64,000 nt of DNA from Wohlfahrtiimonas larvae (GTDB lineage: Bacteria; Pseudomonadota; Gammaproteobacteria; Cardiobacteriales; Wohlfahrtiimonadaceae). Below are positions 1-8,710 of this stretch, piece after piece (the first letter of the stretch is position 1; every line of letters begins with the position of its first letter). Below the pieces are notes generated by a model. That model was not told where the DNA came from and ran no database searches. It was given only the letters and a program-made list of their open reading frames with translations. The stretch is from contig NZ_BAABKE010000003.1 in the NCBI RefSeq assembly GCF_039543665.1, forward strand, positions 124,001 through 188,000, written 5' to 3'. A program made the translations under genes and the position numbers.

Positions 1-3000
1 CCTTGGCCTGCACCTAGCACATCGCCATAACTAAATCCACCGCACGCTGCCAATGCTTGGAAATCTTCCAATGAAACACGTCCTGCGATTAAATCACTCA
101 TGTGAACATCTTGCGCTTCAAAACCTGCACGCGTAAATGCTGCAGCCATTTCCACTTGACCATTCACACCTTGTTCACGCAATACAGCAATACGAGGTTT
201 TGCACCTTTATTGATGTATGGTGCTGCAATATCTTCATTCACATCAAATGTTGTTTTCGCGAATAATTTCTTCAGATCAGGTTCAACAATCAATTGGAAT
301 TCACTATCTGCTGATGCTGGATTATCTCGTAAACGCTGCATGTGATAGCTTACTTCAGACCAAGCTTTTTGTAATGCAACGCCTTGTTCATTCAAGATTG
401 GTTTGCCATTTGCAGAAACTGCCAATGCGTAATCATCTGAAATATGACCAATTGAATGCACTAAATGCTCGATGCCGAATGATTTCGCTAAATCAGTGAG
501 TGTTGCCACAAAACGATTATCCACCTGTAATACCGCGCCCAACTCTTCATTGAACAATGCTCTCACAACTGATTCATGTGCAGAGAATTCTGCTTGTGCT
601 GCCAATACAGATGTTAAATCTAATGTTGCACCTTTTTGTGCTGCAAACATCATTTCTGCAATTGTTGAAACCAAACCACCATCGCCACGATCGTGATAAG
701 CCAAGATTTGATCATTAGCAATCATTGCTTGCATCAATTTGAAGAAGCCATCCAAATCTGCAGTTTCAATATCAGGAGAAACATCAGACAATTCGCCATT
801 CACTTGCGTTAAAGCAGAACCACCTAAACGGCTATTACCATTACCCAAATCAACTAAGAACAATGTGCTGTCTTTTACATTTTGCAATTCTGGCGTGATT
901 GTTTTACGGATGTTTTCAATCGGTGCAAATGCTGTGATGACTAATGATAATGGCGCTGTTACCGCTTTCTTCTCGCCGTTATCTTCCCAAACTGTGTTCA
1001 TTGACAATGAATCCTTGCCCACAGGAATGGATAATGATAATGATTGACAAAAGTTAGACACTGATTCGACTGTGCGATATAGCTTTTCATCTTCGCCTTC
1101 TAAGCCGCATGGTGCCATCCAGTTAGCGGACAATTTGATTTTATTCATCTTGCCAATATTAGTTGCCGCAATATTTGTAATGGCTTCACCCACCGCCATA
1201 CGACCAGAAGCTGCTGCATCAAACAATGCTAATGGTGCTTTTTCACCCATTGTCATTGCTTCACCATGTAATGTATCAAAGCCCATCGCTGTTACAGCAA
1301 CGTCTGATACTGGTACTTGGTAAGGACCAACCATTTGATCTTGATACGTCAAACCGCCCACAGTACGATCGCCAATTGTGATTAAAAAGCTCTTATTCGC
1401 AACAGTTGGCAAGCGTAATACATTGTATGTGCTCTCCACTAGATCAATTTTATCTGCATTGAATGCCACGATTGGCGTTTCTACAGTATGATCTGTCCGT
1501 GTTGTTTTCGGTGGTTTACCCAATAACACATCCAATGGTAAATCCACTGGCTCATTATCAAACAACTCATCTTTAACTTTTAATAAACCATCATCTGTTG
1601 CTGTACCTACAATCGAGAATGGGCAACGTTCACGTTCACACAATACACGGAAACGATCCAAATCTTCTGGCAAAATTGCTAGAACATAACGTTCTTGTGC
1701 TTCATTACACCAGATTTCCATTGGACTTAAACCTTCTTCTTCCAAATGGATGGCACGCAGATTAAAGATTGCGCTTCTACCTGAATCATTCACCAATTCT
1801 GGGAATGCATTCGATAAACCGCCAGCGCCCACGTCATGAATAGAGATGATTGGGTTTGCATCGCCTAACTGCCAACAACGATCAATCACTTCTTGTGCAC
1901 GATGTTCGATTTCAGGGTTGCCACGTTGTACTGAGTCAAAGTCTAGATCTGCGCTATTAGCACCTGTTTCCATACTAGAAGCAGCGCCGCCGCCTAAACC
2001 GATCAATAAACCAGGCCCGCCCAATTGAATCAACAAAGCACCCGCTGGGAAAATACCTTTTTCCACTTGCTTGGCTTGAATATTACCTAAACCACCAGCG
2101 ATCATGATTGGCTTATGATAACCACGAACTTTGCCTTGATAAGGTGCTTCAAATGTACGGAAATAACCTAACAAGTTTGGACGACCAAATTCATTATTAA
2201 ATGCAGCACCACCCAATGGGCCATCCATCATGATATCAAATGCACTGCTAATACGATCAGGTTTGCCATAGCCACCATTCTGATCATACTGTTCCCATGA
2301 TTGAACATAGTTAGGAATCTGCAAGTTAGAAACACTAAAACCTGTCAAACCAGCTTTAGGACGCGCGCCACGACCTGTTGCACCTTCGTCACGAATTTCA
2401 CCGCCAGCACCTGTTGATGCGCCTGCAAATGGGGAAATGGCTGTTGGATGGTTATGGGTTTCCACTTTCATCACTATGTGTGTTAATTCTTCATTGTAGT
2501 TATAAACACTGTTTTGTGATGTTGGATAAAAACGAGGAATTGTATAACCTTCAATAATTGAAGAGTTATCGCTATATGCAACGATTGTACCTTCAGGTGT
2601 TTTAGCATGCGTATCTCTGATCATTCTAAACAATGATTTCGATTGCTGTACACCATTTAACACAAAGTCTGCATTGAAGATCTTATGACGACAATGCTCT
2701 GAGTTTGCTTGTGCAAACATCATCAATTCAACATCAGTTGGGTTTCTACCCAATTTCTGATAGTTTTCATATAAATATTCGATTTCATCTTCAGATAGTG
2801 CAAAACCAAAAGTTTTATTCGCAATCTCAAGCGCTTCAATACCTTGACCTAAAATATCGATCGATTCAAACGTGCGTGCTTCTGTGTGATGGAATAACTG
2901 TTCTGCTTCTTTAAATGACGTTAATAATGATTCTGTCATTCTGTCATATAACAATGCCGCCCAAGCCTGCAACTCATCCGTTGTTAAATCACCTTTCAAT

Positions 3001-3350
3001 ACAAATGCAATTCCGCGCTCAATGCGAGAGATATCATTAAAACCACAATTGTGTACGATATCAGTTGCTTTAGAAGCCCAAGAGGAAATAGTGCCGATGC
3101 GAGGAGTGACTAAGAAGAGATGTTCGCTAGAAGATAGCTGAGGAGGTGTTGTTGAAGTGGCTGTAAGAATAGCCGAGAGGGATGTGACAGAAGATGGATT
3201 TAAGGGTTGTTTGCTTTCTATAAAATACCAATAGGTTGCGGTTATATTAATATCAGGTGGCAAACCTAATCTTGCCGCATTTTGCCTTAACTTATCTAAT
3301 CTAAAATCAGATAGTGCCAGTGAACCACATAAAGAAATAATCGAGGACAT
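1..3350 (-). CDS. purL: Phosphoribosylformylglycinamidine synthase, C-terminus cut by window edge
   Basis: This is the large single-chain PurL that converts FGAR, ATP and glutamine to FGAM in purine synthesis in the cytosol. The start is ATG at 3350 (MSSIISLCGSLAL); the nearer ATG upstream is followed at once by a stop. The frame stays open for 1116 codons to the edge. The family is about 1295 residues, so roughly 180 are missing. The glutaminase motif ACGGFSYGDVLGAG is visible at bases 10-50, with the nucleophile Cys at codon 1103 (bases 42-44), equivalent to Cys1135 of E. coli. The FGAM synthase halves lie upstream of it. It is preceded by a terminator after tenA and therefore needs its own promoter. 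A TATGAT box lies about 45 bases upstream, but no convincing -35 or PurR operator is seen. Confidence 0.97.
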   Translation of the reverse strand, partial: MSSIISLCGSLALSDFRLDKLRQNAARLGLPPDINITATYWYFIESKQPLNPSSVTSLSAILTATSTTPPQLSSSEHLFLVTPRIGTISSWASKATDIVHNCGFNDISRIERGIAFVLKGDLTTDELQAWAALLYDRMTESLLTSFKEAEQLFHHTEARTFESIDILGQGIEALEIANKTFGFALSEDEIEYLYENYQKLGRNPTDVELMMFAQANSEHCRHKIFNADFVLNGVQQSKSLFRMIRDTHAKTPEGTIVAYSDNSSIIEGYTIPRFYPTSQNSVYNYNEELTHIVMKVETHNHPTAISPFAGASTGAGGEIRDEGATGRGARPKAGLTGFSVSNLQIPNYVQSWEQYDQNGGYGKPDRISSAFDIMMDGPLGGAAFNNEFGRPNLLGYFRTFEAPYQGKVRGYHKPIMIAGGLGNIQAKQVEKGIFPAGALLIQLGGPGLLIGLGGGAASSMETGANSADLDFDSVQRGNPEIEHRAQEVIDRCWQLGDANPIISIHDVGAGGLSNAFPELVNDSGRSAIFNLRAIHLEEEGLSPMEIWCNEAQERYVLAILPEDLDRFRVLCERERCPFSIVGTATDDGLLKVKDELFDNEPVDLPLDVLLGKPPKTTRTDHTVETPIVAFNADKIDLVESTYNVLRLPTVANKSFLITIGDRTVGGLTYQDQMVGPYQVPVSDVAVTAMGFDTLHGEAMTMGEKAPLALFDAAASGRMAVGEAITNIAATNIGKMNKIKLSANWMAPCGLEGEDEKLYRTVESVSNFCQSLSLSIPVGKDSLSMNTVWEDNGEKKAVTAPLSLVITAFAPIENIRKTITPELQNVKDSTLFLVDLGNGNSRLGGSALTQVNGELSDVSPDIETADLDGFFKLMQAMIANDQILAYHDRGDGGLVSTIAEMMFAAQKGATLDLTSVLAAQAEFSAHESVVRALFNEELGAVLQVDNRFVATLTDLAKSFGIEHLVHSIGHISDDYALAVSANGKPILNEQGVALQKAWSEVSYHMQRLRDNPASADSEFQLIVEPDLKKLFAKTTFDVNEDIAAPYINKGAKPRIAVLREQGVNGQVEMAAAFTRAGFEAQDVHMSDLIAGRVSLEDFQALAACGGFSYGDVLGAGQ

Positions 3351-3411
3351 TACATTACTCTCAAATAAAGATGGTCAGAGAAGCGCAATATCATACCCTA
3401 CTTCTCTCATG

Positions 3412-3446
3412 AAAAAAACTGCCAATACTAAAATTCAATATTGGCA
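3412..3446 (-). terminator. Rho-independent terminator after tenA
   Basis: On the minus strand the stem TGCCAATA/TATTGGCA with an 11-base loop is followed by G and a run of seven T. It begins about ten bases after the tenA stop and separates tenA from purL. Confidence 0.8.
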
Positions 3447-3454
3447 ATGTTAAT

Positions 3455-4141
3455 TTATACCGTTACTGGCACATCCCACATGGTAATATTTTCTGCCATA
3501 TCCCAGAACATATATTCATAGTAACTTGTATTCACCACAATATCTTCTAGCTTTTTCTTCGTTTCAGGCGATGCAGTTTTACCAATTTGATCAATTAACT
3601 GAATACATTTATCCACTAACTCCGTAAATTCAGATGAAGAATAAGTATTCACCCAATCACCATAAAATTCATGTTCTTTAGATGAAGGGTTCTCAGCCAA
3701 TGCTTTCCCTATATAGTTATAACTCCAAGCACAAGCTAATACAGCAGCAATTGTATTTTCAACACCACCCAACGATGCTTGGCTTAACATATAACTAGTA
3801 TAAGATGTCATGGTGGCTGATGGCTCAGTTGCTTCTAGTTCTTCAGCCGATATACCAAATTTTTCAGCATATTGGCGATGTAAATCCATTTCAAAACTCA
3901 ATGTACCATGCAATAACTCACCAAACAATGTCATGGTTGATAGATCATTCGCTTTTGATGCACCGATTGCAAATAAGCGAGAATATTCGATTAAATAAAT
4001 ATAATCTTGCTTCATATAATGGATAAATTTAGCTTTATCCAAAGTACCATCGCCAATGCCTTTCACAAAAGGATGTGTTAAGTACGATTGCCACACTGGC
4101 TCTACTCTGTTAAAAATCTGCTGGCTAAAAGATATAGTCAT
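3455..4141 (-). CDS. tenA: TenA-family aminopyrimidine aminohydrolase (thiaminase II)
   Basis: This 228-residue all-helical TenA-family protein is known to hydrolyse aminopyrimidines in thiamine salvage. The residues expected of the active site are all present: Asp46 in KQDY, Cys137 in ACAWSY, Tyr141, Tyr167 and Glu209 in SYYEYMF, matching Asp44, Cys135, Tyr139, Tyr163 and Glu205 of the B. subtilis enzyme. The start has AAGGA seven bases upstream. It stands alone between two terminators. No other thiamine gene is nearby, and no TPP riboswitch motif is seen in the short leader. That suggests a stand-alone salvage enzyme. Confidence 0.93.
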   Translation of the reverse strand: MTISFSQQIFNRVEPVWQSYLTHPFVKGIGDGTLDKAKFIHYMKQDYIYLIEYSRLFAIGASKANDLSTMTLFGELLHGTLSFEMDLHRQYAEKFGISAEELEATEPSATMTSYTSYMLSQASLGGVENTIAAVLACAWSYNYIGKALAENPSSKEHEFYGDWVNTYSSSEFTELVDKCIQLIDQIGKTASPETKKKLEDIVVNTSYYEYMFWDMAENITMWDVPVTV

Positions 4142-4208
4142 TTCGATTCCTTACATCAATTCATTAATAAGATATAAATGCTATCACATTACAACTTTAT
4201 AATAATAT

Positions 4209-4232
4209 AAACCCGCCATTAAAAGCGGGTTT
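4209..4232 (-). terminator. Rho-independent terminator after brnQ
   Basis: The perfect arms AAACCCGC/GCGGGTTT with an eight-base loop lie 30-53 bases beyond the brnQ stop. The 3' side is AT-rich rather than a pure T-run. Confidence 0.75.
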
Positions 4233-4261
4233 GGTAATCAGTCATGATTAATCATATATTG

Positions 4262-5677
4262 CTATTTATTAAAATCTTTACGAGTTTTCTTTAACAAAAT
4301 ATTATTATTAATATGTATAGATGCTAAGAATGCAAACACCCCAGGTACAACCCACCCCATCGAAATATCATTCAATGGCAACATTTTTACAAAACCTGCT
4401 GTTGGGAAAAATACTGTTGAAATGCTTACAAACAATACAACATAAGTTGTGATCTGTAACTCAATTCTATCCAATGGTACCAATAATTTATCAATAAAAA
4501 TTAATACAATTAAAGTTATTGTAATTGGATACACGATTAATAACACCGGTATAGCACCTTTGATAATTTGCGCCAAACCTTGGTTAGCCAAACCGAAGCT
4601 GATTAATGTAAAGATAATTGCAAATTGTTTATAAGAAATTTTTGGAATTAAACCGTGGAAATAGCTACTGATCGATACAATTAATCCAATCGCTGTTGTT
4701 AAACATGCCAAACCCACAATGATACCTAGAATAACTTTACCAAAAGTACCCATTGTCAAATAGGCAACTTCTGTCAAAATGAATGTACCTCGATCTTGTC
4801 CTGCTGCGGCTAATGCTGCTTCATCAATAGGAAAGTGATTACCAATCCAACCTAACGCAATATAGATAATACCTAAAGCAACACCTGCAATTAAAGCTGC
4901 ATATGAAGAATATTTGAATAAATCTTTTTGATTATTAATACCATATGCTCTCACTGCTTTTAATACAATAATAGAGAAAGCAACCGCAGCGATTGTATCC
5001 ATAGTTTGATAACCTTCCACAAAACCTTTTGCAAAAGGTGCTAATTGATAAGCTTCATCCACTTCTATAATTGGTACATTTAATTTAGCGAATGAGATAA
5101 TGATTAAAATAACCATTGTGATCAACAATGCTGGCGTCAAGATCTGCCCCACACGATCAACAATTTTAGTTGGGTTATAGCTTAACCAAAATGCTAATGC
5201 AAAGAATAGAACCGTATAGAAGAATAAACCTACTTTACCCACCATACTTAAAGCAGTCACTGATGCATCATTTGCATAAAACATTGATTTTAAGCCTTCA
5301 GCAATACTAAGGAAAATACCATGTAAAATACCGCCATCTGCTTTAATTAACGGCACTAATGCCATTTCATAAGATACTGTTGCTGTTCTTGGAATTGCAA
5401 AAAATGGTCCGATGGTTAAATAAATCGCCACCATGAAAATAACTGAGAAAGCAACACTGATGCGCTTAGTTTCTGTAATAAACCCTTCTTCAGAGAAAGA
5501 GCCTGCAATAATACCTAGAAGTGGCAAGCCTACACCTGTAATAACAAAACCAATAATAGCGGGGGTAAAACTCCCACCACTCAACCACCCTGCGTTGGGT
5601 GGGAATATTAAGTTTCCGGCGCCAAAGAAAATGGCGAACAACATGAACCCAATGGCTGTAATTTTTCGAACCGTCAT
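4262..5677 (-). CDS. brnQ: Branched-chain amino acid transporter, LIVCS family
   Basis: This is a 471-residue inner-membrane carrier for leucine, isoleucine and valine, driven by a cation gradient in this family. The first helix carries the family signature FFGAGNLIFPP around residues 18-28, and about twelve hydrophobic segments follow. It is slightly longer than E. coli BrnQ (439). It is monocistronic, with a terminator behind it and a 160-base leader that holds a 13-base inverted repeat (see separate entry) whose near arm contains the GAGAG ribosome-binding region. No leucine-rich leader peptide was found. Confidence 0.92.
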   Translation of the reverse strand: MTVRKITAIGFMLFAIFFGAGNLIFPPNAGWLSGGSFTPAIIGFVITGVGLPLLGIIAGSFSEEGFITETKRISVAFSVIFMVAIYLTIGPFFAIPRTATVSYEMALVPLIKADGGILHGIFLSIAEGLKSMFYANDASVTALSMVGKVGLFFYTVLFFALAFWLSYNPTKIVDRVGQILTPALLITMVILIIISFAKLNVPIIEVDEAYQLAPFAKGFVEGYQTMDTIAAVAFSIIVLKAVRAYGINNQKDLFKYSSYAALIAGVALGIIYIALGWIGNHFPIDEAALAAAGQDRGTFILTEVAYLTMGTFGKVILGIIVGLACLTTAIGLIVSISSYFHGLIPKISYKQFAIIFTLISFGLANQGLAQIIKGAIPVLLIVYPITITLIVLIFIDKLLVPLDRIELQITTYVVLFVSISTVFFPTAGFVKMLPLNDISMGWVVPGVFAFLASIHINNNILLKKTRKDFNK

Positions 5678-5681
5678 AGTA

Positions 5682-5809
5682 CTCTCTAATTTTTAAATTT
5701 TAGTCAATATTTATTAAGATTGTCTTGGATAAAGACATTGTTTACTTTTGGCAAACAAGATATGAAAACCTTTTGGGTACATTCATAAATATCATGAAAA
5801 ATTAGAGAG
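5682..5809 (-). promoter_or_regulatory. brnQ leader with perfect 13-base inverted repeat
   Basis: CTCTCTAATTTTT at 5682-5694 is the exact reverse complement of AAAAATTAGAGAG at 5797-5809. In a brnQ transcript started upstream, the far arm would pair with the near arm, which includes the GAGAG likely to bind the ribosome just before the ATG. A candidate promoter lies between the arms (TTGCCA, 17 bases, TATCCA on the minus strand). If that is the real promoter, the repeat would instead be a DNA site. The function is inferred. Confidence 0.4.
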
Positions 5810-5837
5810 CTCAAGCTCAAGCCATTGAAATAATCTC

Positions 5838-6851
5838 TTATGGTTGATAATCAATCATTTTTTTATTAATTCTTTCAATTAAATGAGTACCACCATAAAT
5901 GAATCCTGAATAGATTTGTACGAGCTTAGCACCAGCATTTATTTTATCCACAGCATCTTCCTCTGTCATAATTCCACCTGCTGCAATCACAGGAATGGAC
6001 AAGGGTAAATGCTCTGTTAAAACTTTCACAACTTGAGTTGAACGCTCAGTTAATGGAGCACCACTTAGTCCCCCTGCCTCATCCGCATTAGCAAAACCCT
6101 GAACAGCATCACGGCTTAATGTTGTATTTGTACCAATCACACCATCTAATTTTACAGCCTTAATAACTTCAATAGACTCCAATAATTCATCCTCGCTCAT
6201 ATCGGGCGCTAATTTTACAACCAATGGTGTATATTTTTGGTATTTATCTGCCAATACAACTTGCTCTGCTTTCAATGTTTCCAAAAGCTTTTGTAACTGA
6301 TCCTTACCTTGCAAGGAACGCAAGTTCTTTGTATTGGGTGAAGAAATATTAATCGTGATGTAATCAGCAAGTTGATATGCTTTTTTCAAACAAATCAAAT
6401 AATCATCAGTTGCTTTATTAATAGGAGTGACGGCATTTTTTCCAATATTTACCCCGATTAATGGGCCATCTGAGTGATTTAATCGATACTCTTCTAAATT
6501 ACGCAATAAATAATCGATACCTTTATTATTAAATCCCATACGATTAATAATTGCTTGTTTCTCAGGAATCCTAAACATCCTCGGCTTTGGATTACCCGAT
6601 TGTGGTAGTGGCGTGACTGTACCGATTTCTACAAAACCAAAACCCATTTTTGCCCATGCAGATAGTGCCTCACCATTTTTATCTAATCCCGCTGCTAAGC
6701 CAACTTTATTCTTAAATTTAAGCCCCATTACCTCTATTGGATTATTTGGCAATGTTTGTTGTACTGGCAATAATGGCAATGCTGCGATTGCCAAATTATG
6801 TGCTGTTTCAGCAGGAATGGTTAATAAAATTTTTCGGGCAAAATCCATCAT
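5838..6851 (-). CDS. pyrD: Dihydroorotate dehydrogenase (quinone), class 2
   Basis: This 337-residue flavoprotein oxidises dihydroorotate to orotate at the inner membrane and passes electrons to quinone. Class 2 is shown by the N-terminal helical extension (about residues 1-40) before the barrel, and by the serine motif NISSPNTKNLR where class 1 has Cys. GLAAGLDKNG and NRMGFNN are typical FMN-barrel motifs. The length matches E. coli PyrD (336). It overlaps recO by four bases (ATGA), so the two are translationally coupled. It is the last gene of the 19-kb minus-strand block. Confidence 0.96.
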   Translation of the reverse strand: MMDFARKILLTIPAETAHNLAIAALPLLPVQQTLPNNPIEVMGLKFKNKVGLAAGLDKNGEALSAWAKMGFGFVEIGTVTPLPQSGNPKPRMFRIPEKQAIINRMGFNNKGIDYLLRNLEEYRLNHSDGPLIGVNIGKNAVTPINKATDDYLICLKKAYQLADYITINISSPNTKNLRSLQGKDQLQKLLETLKAEQVVLADKYQKYTPLVVKLAPDMSEDELLESIEVIKAVKLDGVIGTNTTLSRDAVQGFANADEAGGLSGAPLTERSTQVVKVLTEHLPLSIPVIAAGGIMTEEDAVDKINAGAKLVQIYSGFIYGGTHLIERINKKMIDYQP

Positions 6852-7588
6852 AAAGAACTCCTTTTCTCACGTTCTTGCTGTTTTAAATATAAAGTTTGTA
6901 ACCATACTTTTGATTGCAAAGGCTGATGACCTAATAATGGTTGTAATAAATAACGCATCATTCGTTTATAAATTAGTAATAGTTCTTTATTAATGAGTGC
7001 ATGATCATTATTATCTGTAATATTATTAATCAATAATATATTTTCACCCAAAATTGGAAAATGATGGCTTTTTGTTTTGAACTTACTGAACCCATTCTCG
7101 GCACATAAATGATAAAGCAAATTTTCTACAAAAGCATCGCCATCATTATCTGACCATAAATCAGGCATAACACCTAATGATTCTAATAAAGTTCTCTCAA
7201 AACAACGAAGCATCCACTCTTGCAAAATACTATCACCAAACTCTAATGCCTTAACTGCACGCCAATAATGGGTAAATAGTGCAGAATCCGCATGATGTTT
7301 AGGCAATAAGCGCACAAGTAATTCATTCAAATAATAACCTGACCAGATATTCAAACCTTGGATCGCAGAAGATTGCACCGAATCATAATCATCAGAGAAA
7401 TAGAAAACTTTACCTTCTTTCAAATGCCATTTGCCCAATTGGAAAATCTGATCGGAATATTTACTTTTATGTGATCGATTCACCAATACGGTTATTTTTC
7501 CATAGCATTCAGTAAAAAGATCGAGTAAAACTCGATCTTCTTGATATGCACTTCGCTTTAAAATAACACCTAAGGTTTCTACAACCAC
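6848..7588 (-). CDS. recO: DNA repair protein RecO
   Basis: This 246-residue protein has an N-terminal OB fold (LGVILKRSAYQEDRVLLDLF, about residues 5-24) and a helical C-terminal part. RecO works with RecR in loading RecA at gaps. The C-terminal region is poorly conserved in this family and the zinc-finger cysteines of some RecO proteins are absent here, as in other gammaproteobacteria. It lies two bases after mlaD and overlaps pyrD. In E. coli it is placed with era and rnc instead. Confidence 0.88.
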   Translation of the reverse strand: MVVETLGVILKRSAYQEDRVLLDLFTECYGKITVLVNRSHKSKYSDQIFQLGKWHLKEGKVFYFSDDYDSVQSSAIQGLNIWSGYYLNELLVRLLPKHHADSALFTHYWRAVKALEFGDSILQEWMLRCFERTLLESLGVMPDLWSDNDGDAFVENLLYHLCAENGFSKFKTKSHHFPILGENILLINNITDNNDHALINKELLLIYKRMMRYLLQPLLGHQPLQSKVWLQTLYLKQQEREKRSSL

Positions 7589-7590
7589 AA

Positions 7591-8049
7591 TCAGTCTTTA
7601 TTTCCCATAGATGTCAAAAATTGACCAATTAACCGCTCAATTACAATTGCTGATTGTGTTAAGCGAATAGAATCACCATTTTCTAATGGCATTGGCGCAC
7701 CGCCTGGATCTAGTGCAACATATTGTTCACCCACTAAACCCGCCGTATAAATCATAGCAACGCTATCTTTAGGAATTTCATATTTTTCATCTAAACGCAT
7801 TTCTACGATTGCTTTAAAATCTTCAGGATCTAAGGAGATATGCGATACGCGACCAACACGTACACCACCAATCATTACAGGTGCTTTCACCTTTAAAGAA
7901 CCAACATTATCAAACCCTGCAGATACTGTAATTTGTTTAGCAAAACGACTATCAGTACTACTTGCTGTTAAGGCTAACCACACTAAGGCAACGACACCAA
8001 AAATCACAAATAGACCTACAACAAAATTCATCATTCGCATATTATTCAT
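7591..8049 (-). CDS. mlaD: MlaD, periplasmic MCE-domain phospholipid transport protein
   Basis: This 152-residue protein has one N-terminal membrane helix (about residues 8-28) followed by a single MCE domain. The core FDNVGSLKVKAPVMIGGVRVG and the motif GLVGEQYVALDPG correspond to the pore loop of E. coli MlaD, and ERLIGQFL matches its C-terminal pore helix. The acidic/proline tail of E. coli MlaD is missing. MlaD forms the hexameric channel of the MlaFEDB phospholipid transporter. Here it stands between rnhB and recO without mlaE or mlaF beside it, which is unusual. The first ATG has GAGAG upstream. Confidence 0.88.
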   Translation of the reverse strand: MNNMRMMNFVVGLFVIFGVVALVWLALTASSTDSRFAKQITVSAGFDNVGSLKVKAPVMIGGVRVGRVSHISLDPEDFKAIVEMRLDEKYEIPKDSVAMIYTAGLVGEQYVALDPGGAPMPLENGDSIRLTQSAIVIERLIGQFLTSMGNKD

Positions 8050-8092
8050 AATGCTCTCACTTTTACAAAATCTTGATTATTCTACTACGTTT

Positions 8093-8710
8093 CTATACTT
8101 TATGCATTGACAATGCTTTTTGAATTGGAGAAAAACTCCTTCGATGCACGTCTAATACACCTAAAGTTTGAATAGCCTCCATGTGTACTTTAGTACCATA
8201 GCCTTTATGCTTGGCAAAACCATAATCAGGATACTGTTTATCCAGCTCAATCATAGATAAATCCCGTGCTGTTTTTGCTAAAATACTAGCTGCACTGATC
8301 TCTTCATGCAACAAATCACCTTTCACAATTGTCTCACACTGAAAGTGCGCTGGAAACTTTGGGTTTTGATTACCATCCACACGAATCAATTGTGGCTGTA
8401 TAGATAAGCCATCCACAGCTCTTTTCATGGCTAGAAATGTCGCTTGTAATATATTTAACTGATCAATTTCTTCTACAGAAGCAGAAGCAATACACCAAGC
8501 TTTAGCCTTTTTTTTAATCTCTTCTGCAATAATATAACGCTTTTTTTCAGAAATCTTTTTAGAATCTGTTAAACCCTCAATACCATGATGGTTGTCCAAA
8601 ATAACAGCAGCAGCATAAACATCACCACACAATGGACCACGCCCTGCCTCATCAACACCGGCAATTAAAACAATATCTTGGTCTTGTGAAAATAGCTCGA
8701 ATTGCATCAA
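8093..8710 (-). CDS. rnhB: Ribonuclease HII
   Basis: This 205-residue cytosolic nuclease removes ribonucleotides from DNA. The signature GVDEAGRGPLCGDV near the N-terminus supplies the first two acidic catalytic residues, and RVDGNQNP and SAASILAKTARD supply the later ones. The start overlaps the lpxB stop by four bases. Two adjacent ATG codons open the frame and either could be used. The lpxB-rnhB pairing is conserved in gammaproteobacteria. dnaE, which follows in E. coli, is absent. Confidence 0.95.
   Translation of the reverse strand: MMQFELFSQDQDIVLIAGVDEAGRGPLCGDVYAAAVILDNHHGIEGLTDSKKISEKKRYIIAEEIKKKAKAWCIASASVEEIDQLNILQATFLAMKRAVDGLSIQPQLIRVDGNQNPKFPAHFQCETIVKGDLLHEEISAASILAKTARDLSMIELDKQYPDYGFAKHKGYGTKVHMEAIQTLGVLDVHRRSFSPIQKALSMHKV

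Noticed and set aside
1..3340. Plus-strand open frames over the first 3.3 kb
   Set aside because: They are shadows of purL, whose minus-strand frame is continuous across the whole region.
4142..4208. TPP riboswitch before tenA
   Set aside because: The leader is only about 70 bases and lacks the CTGAGA and GGAACC-type conserved boxes.
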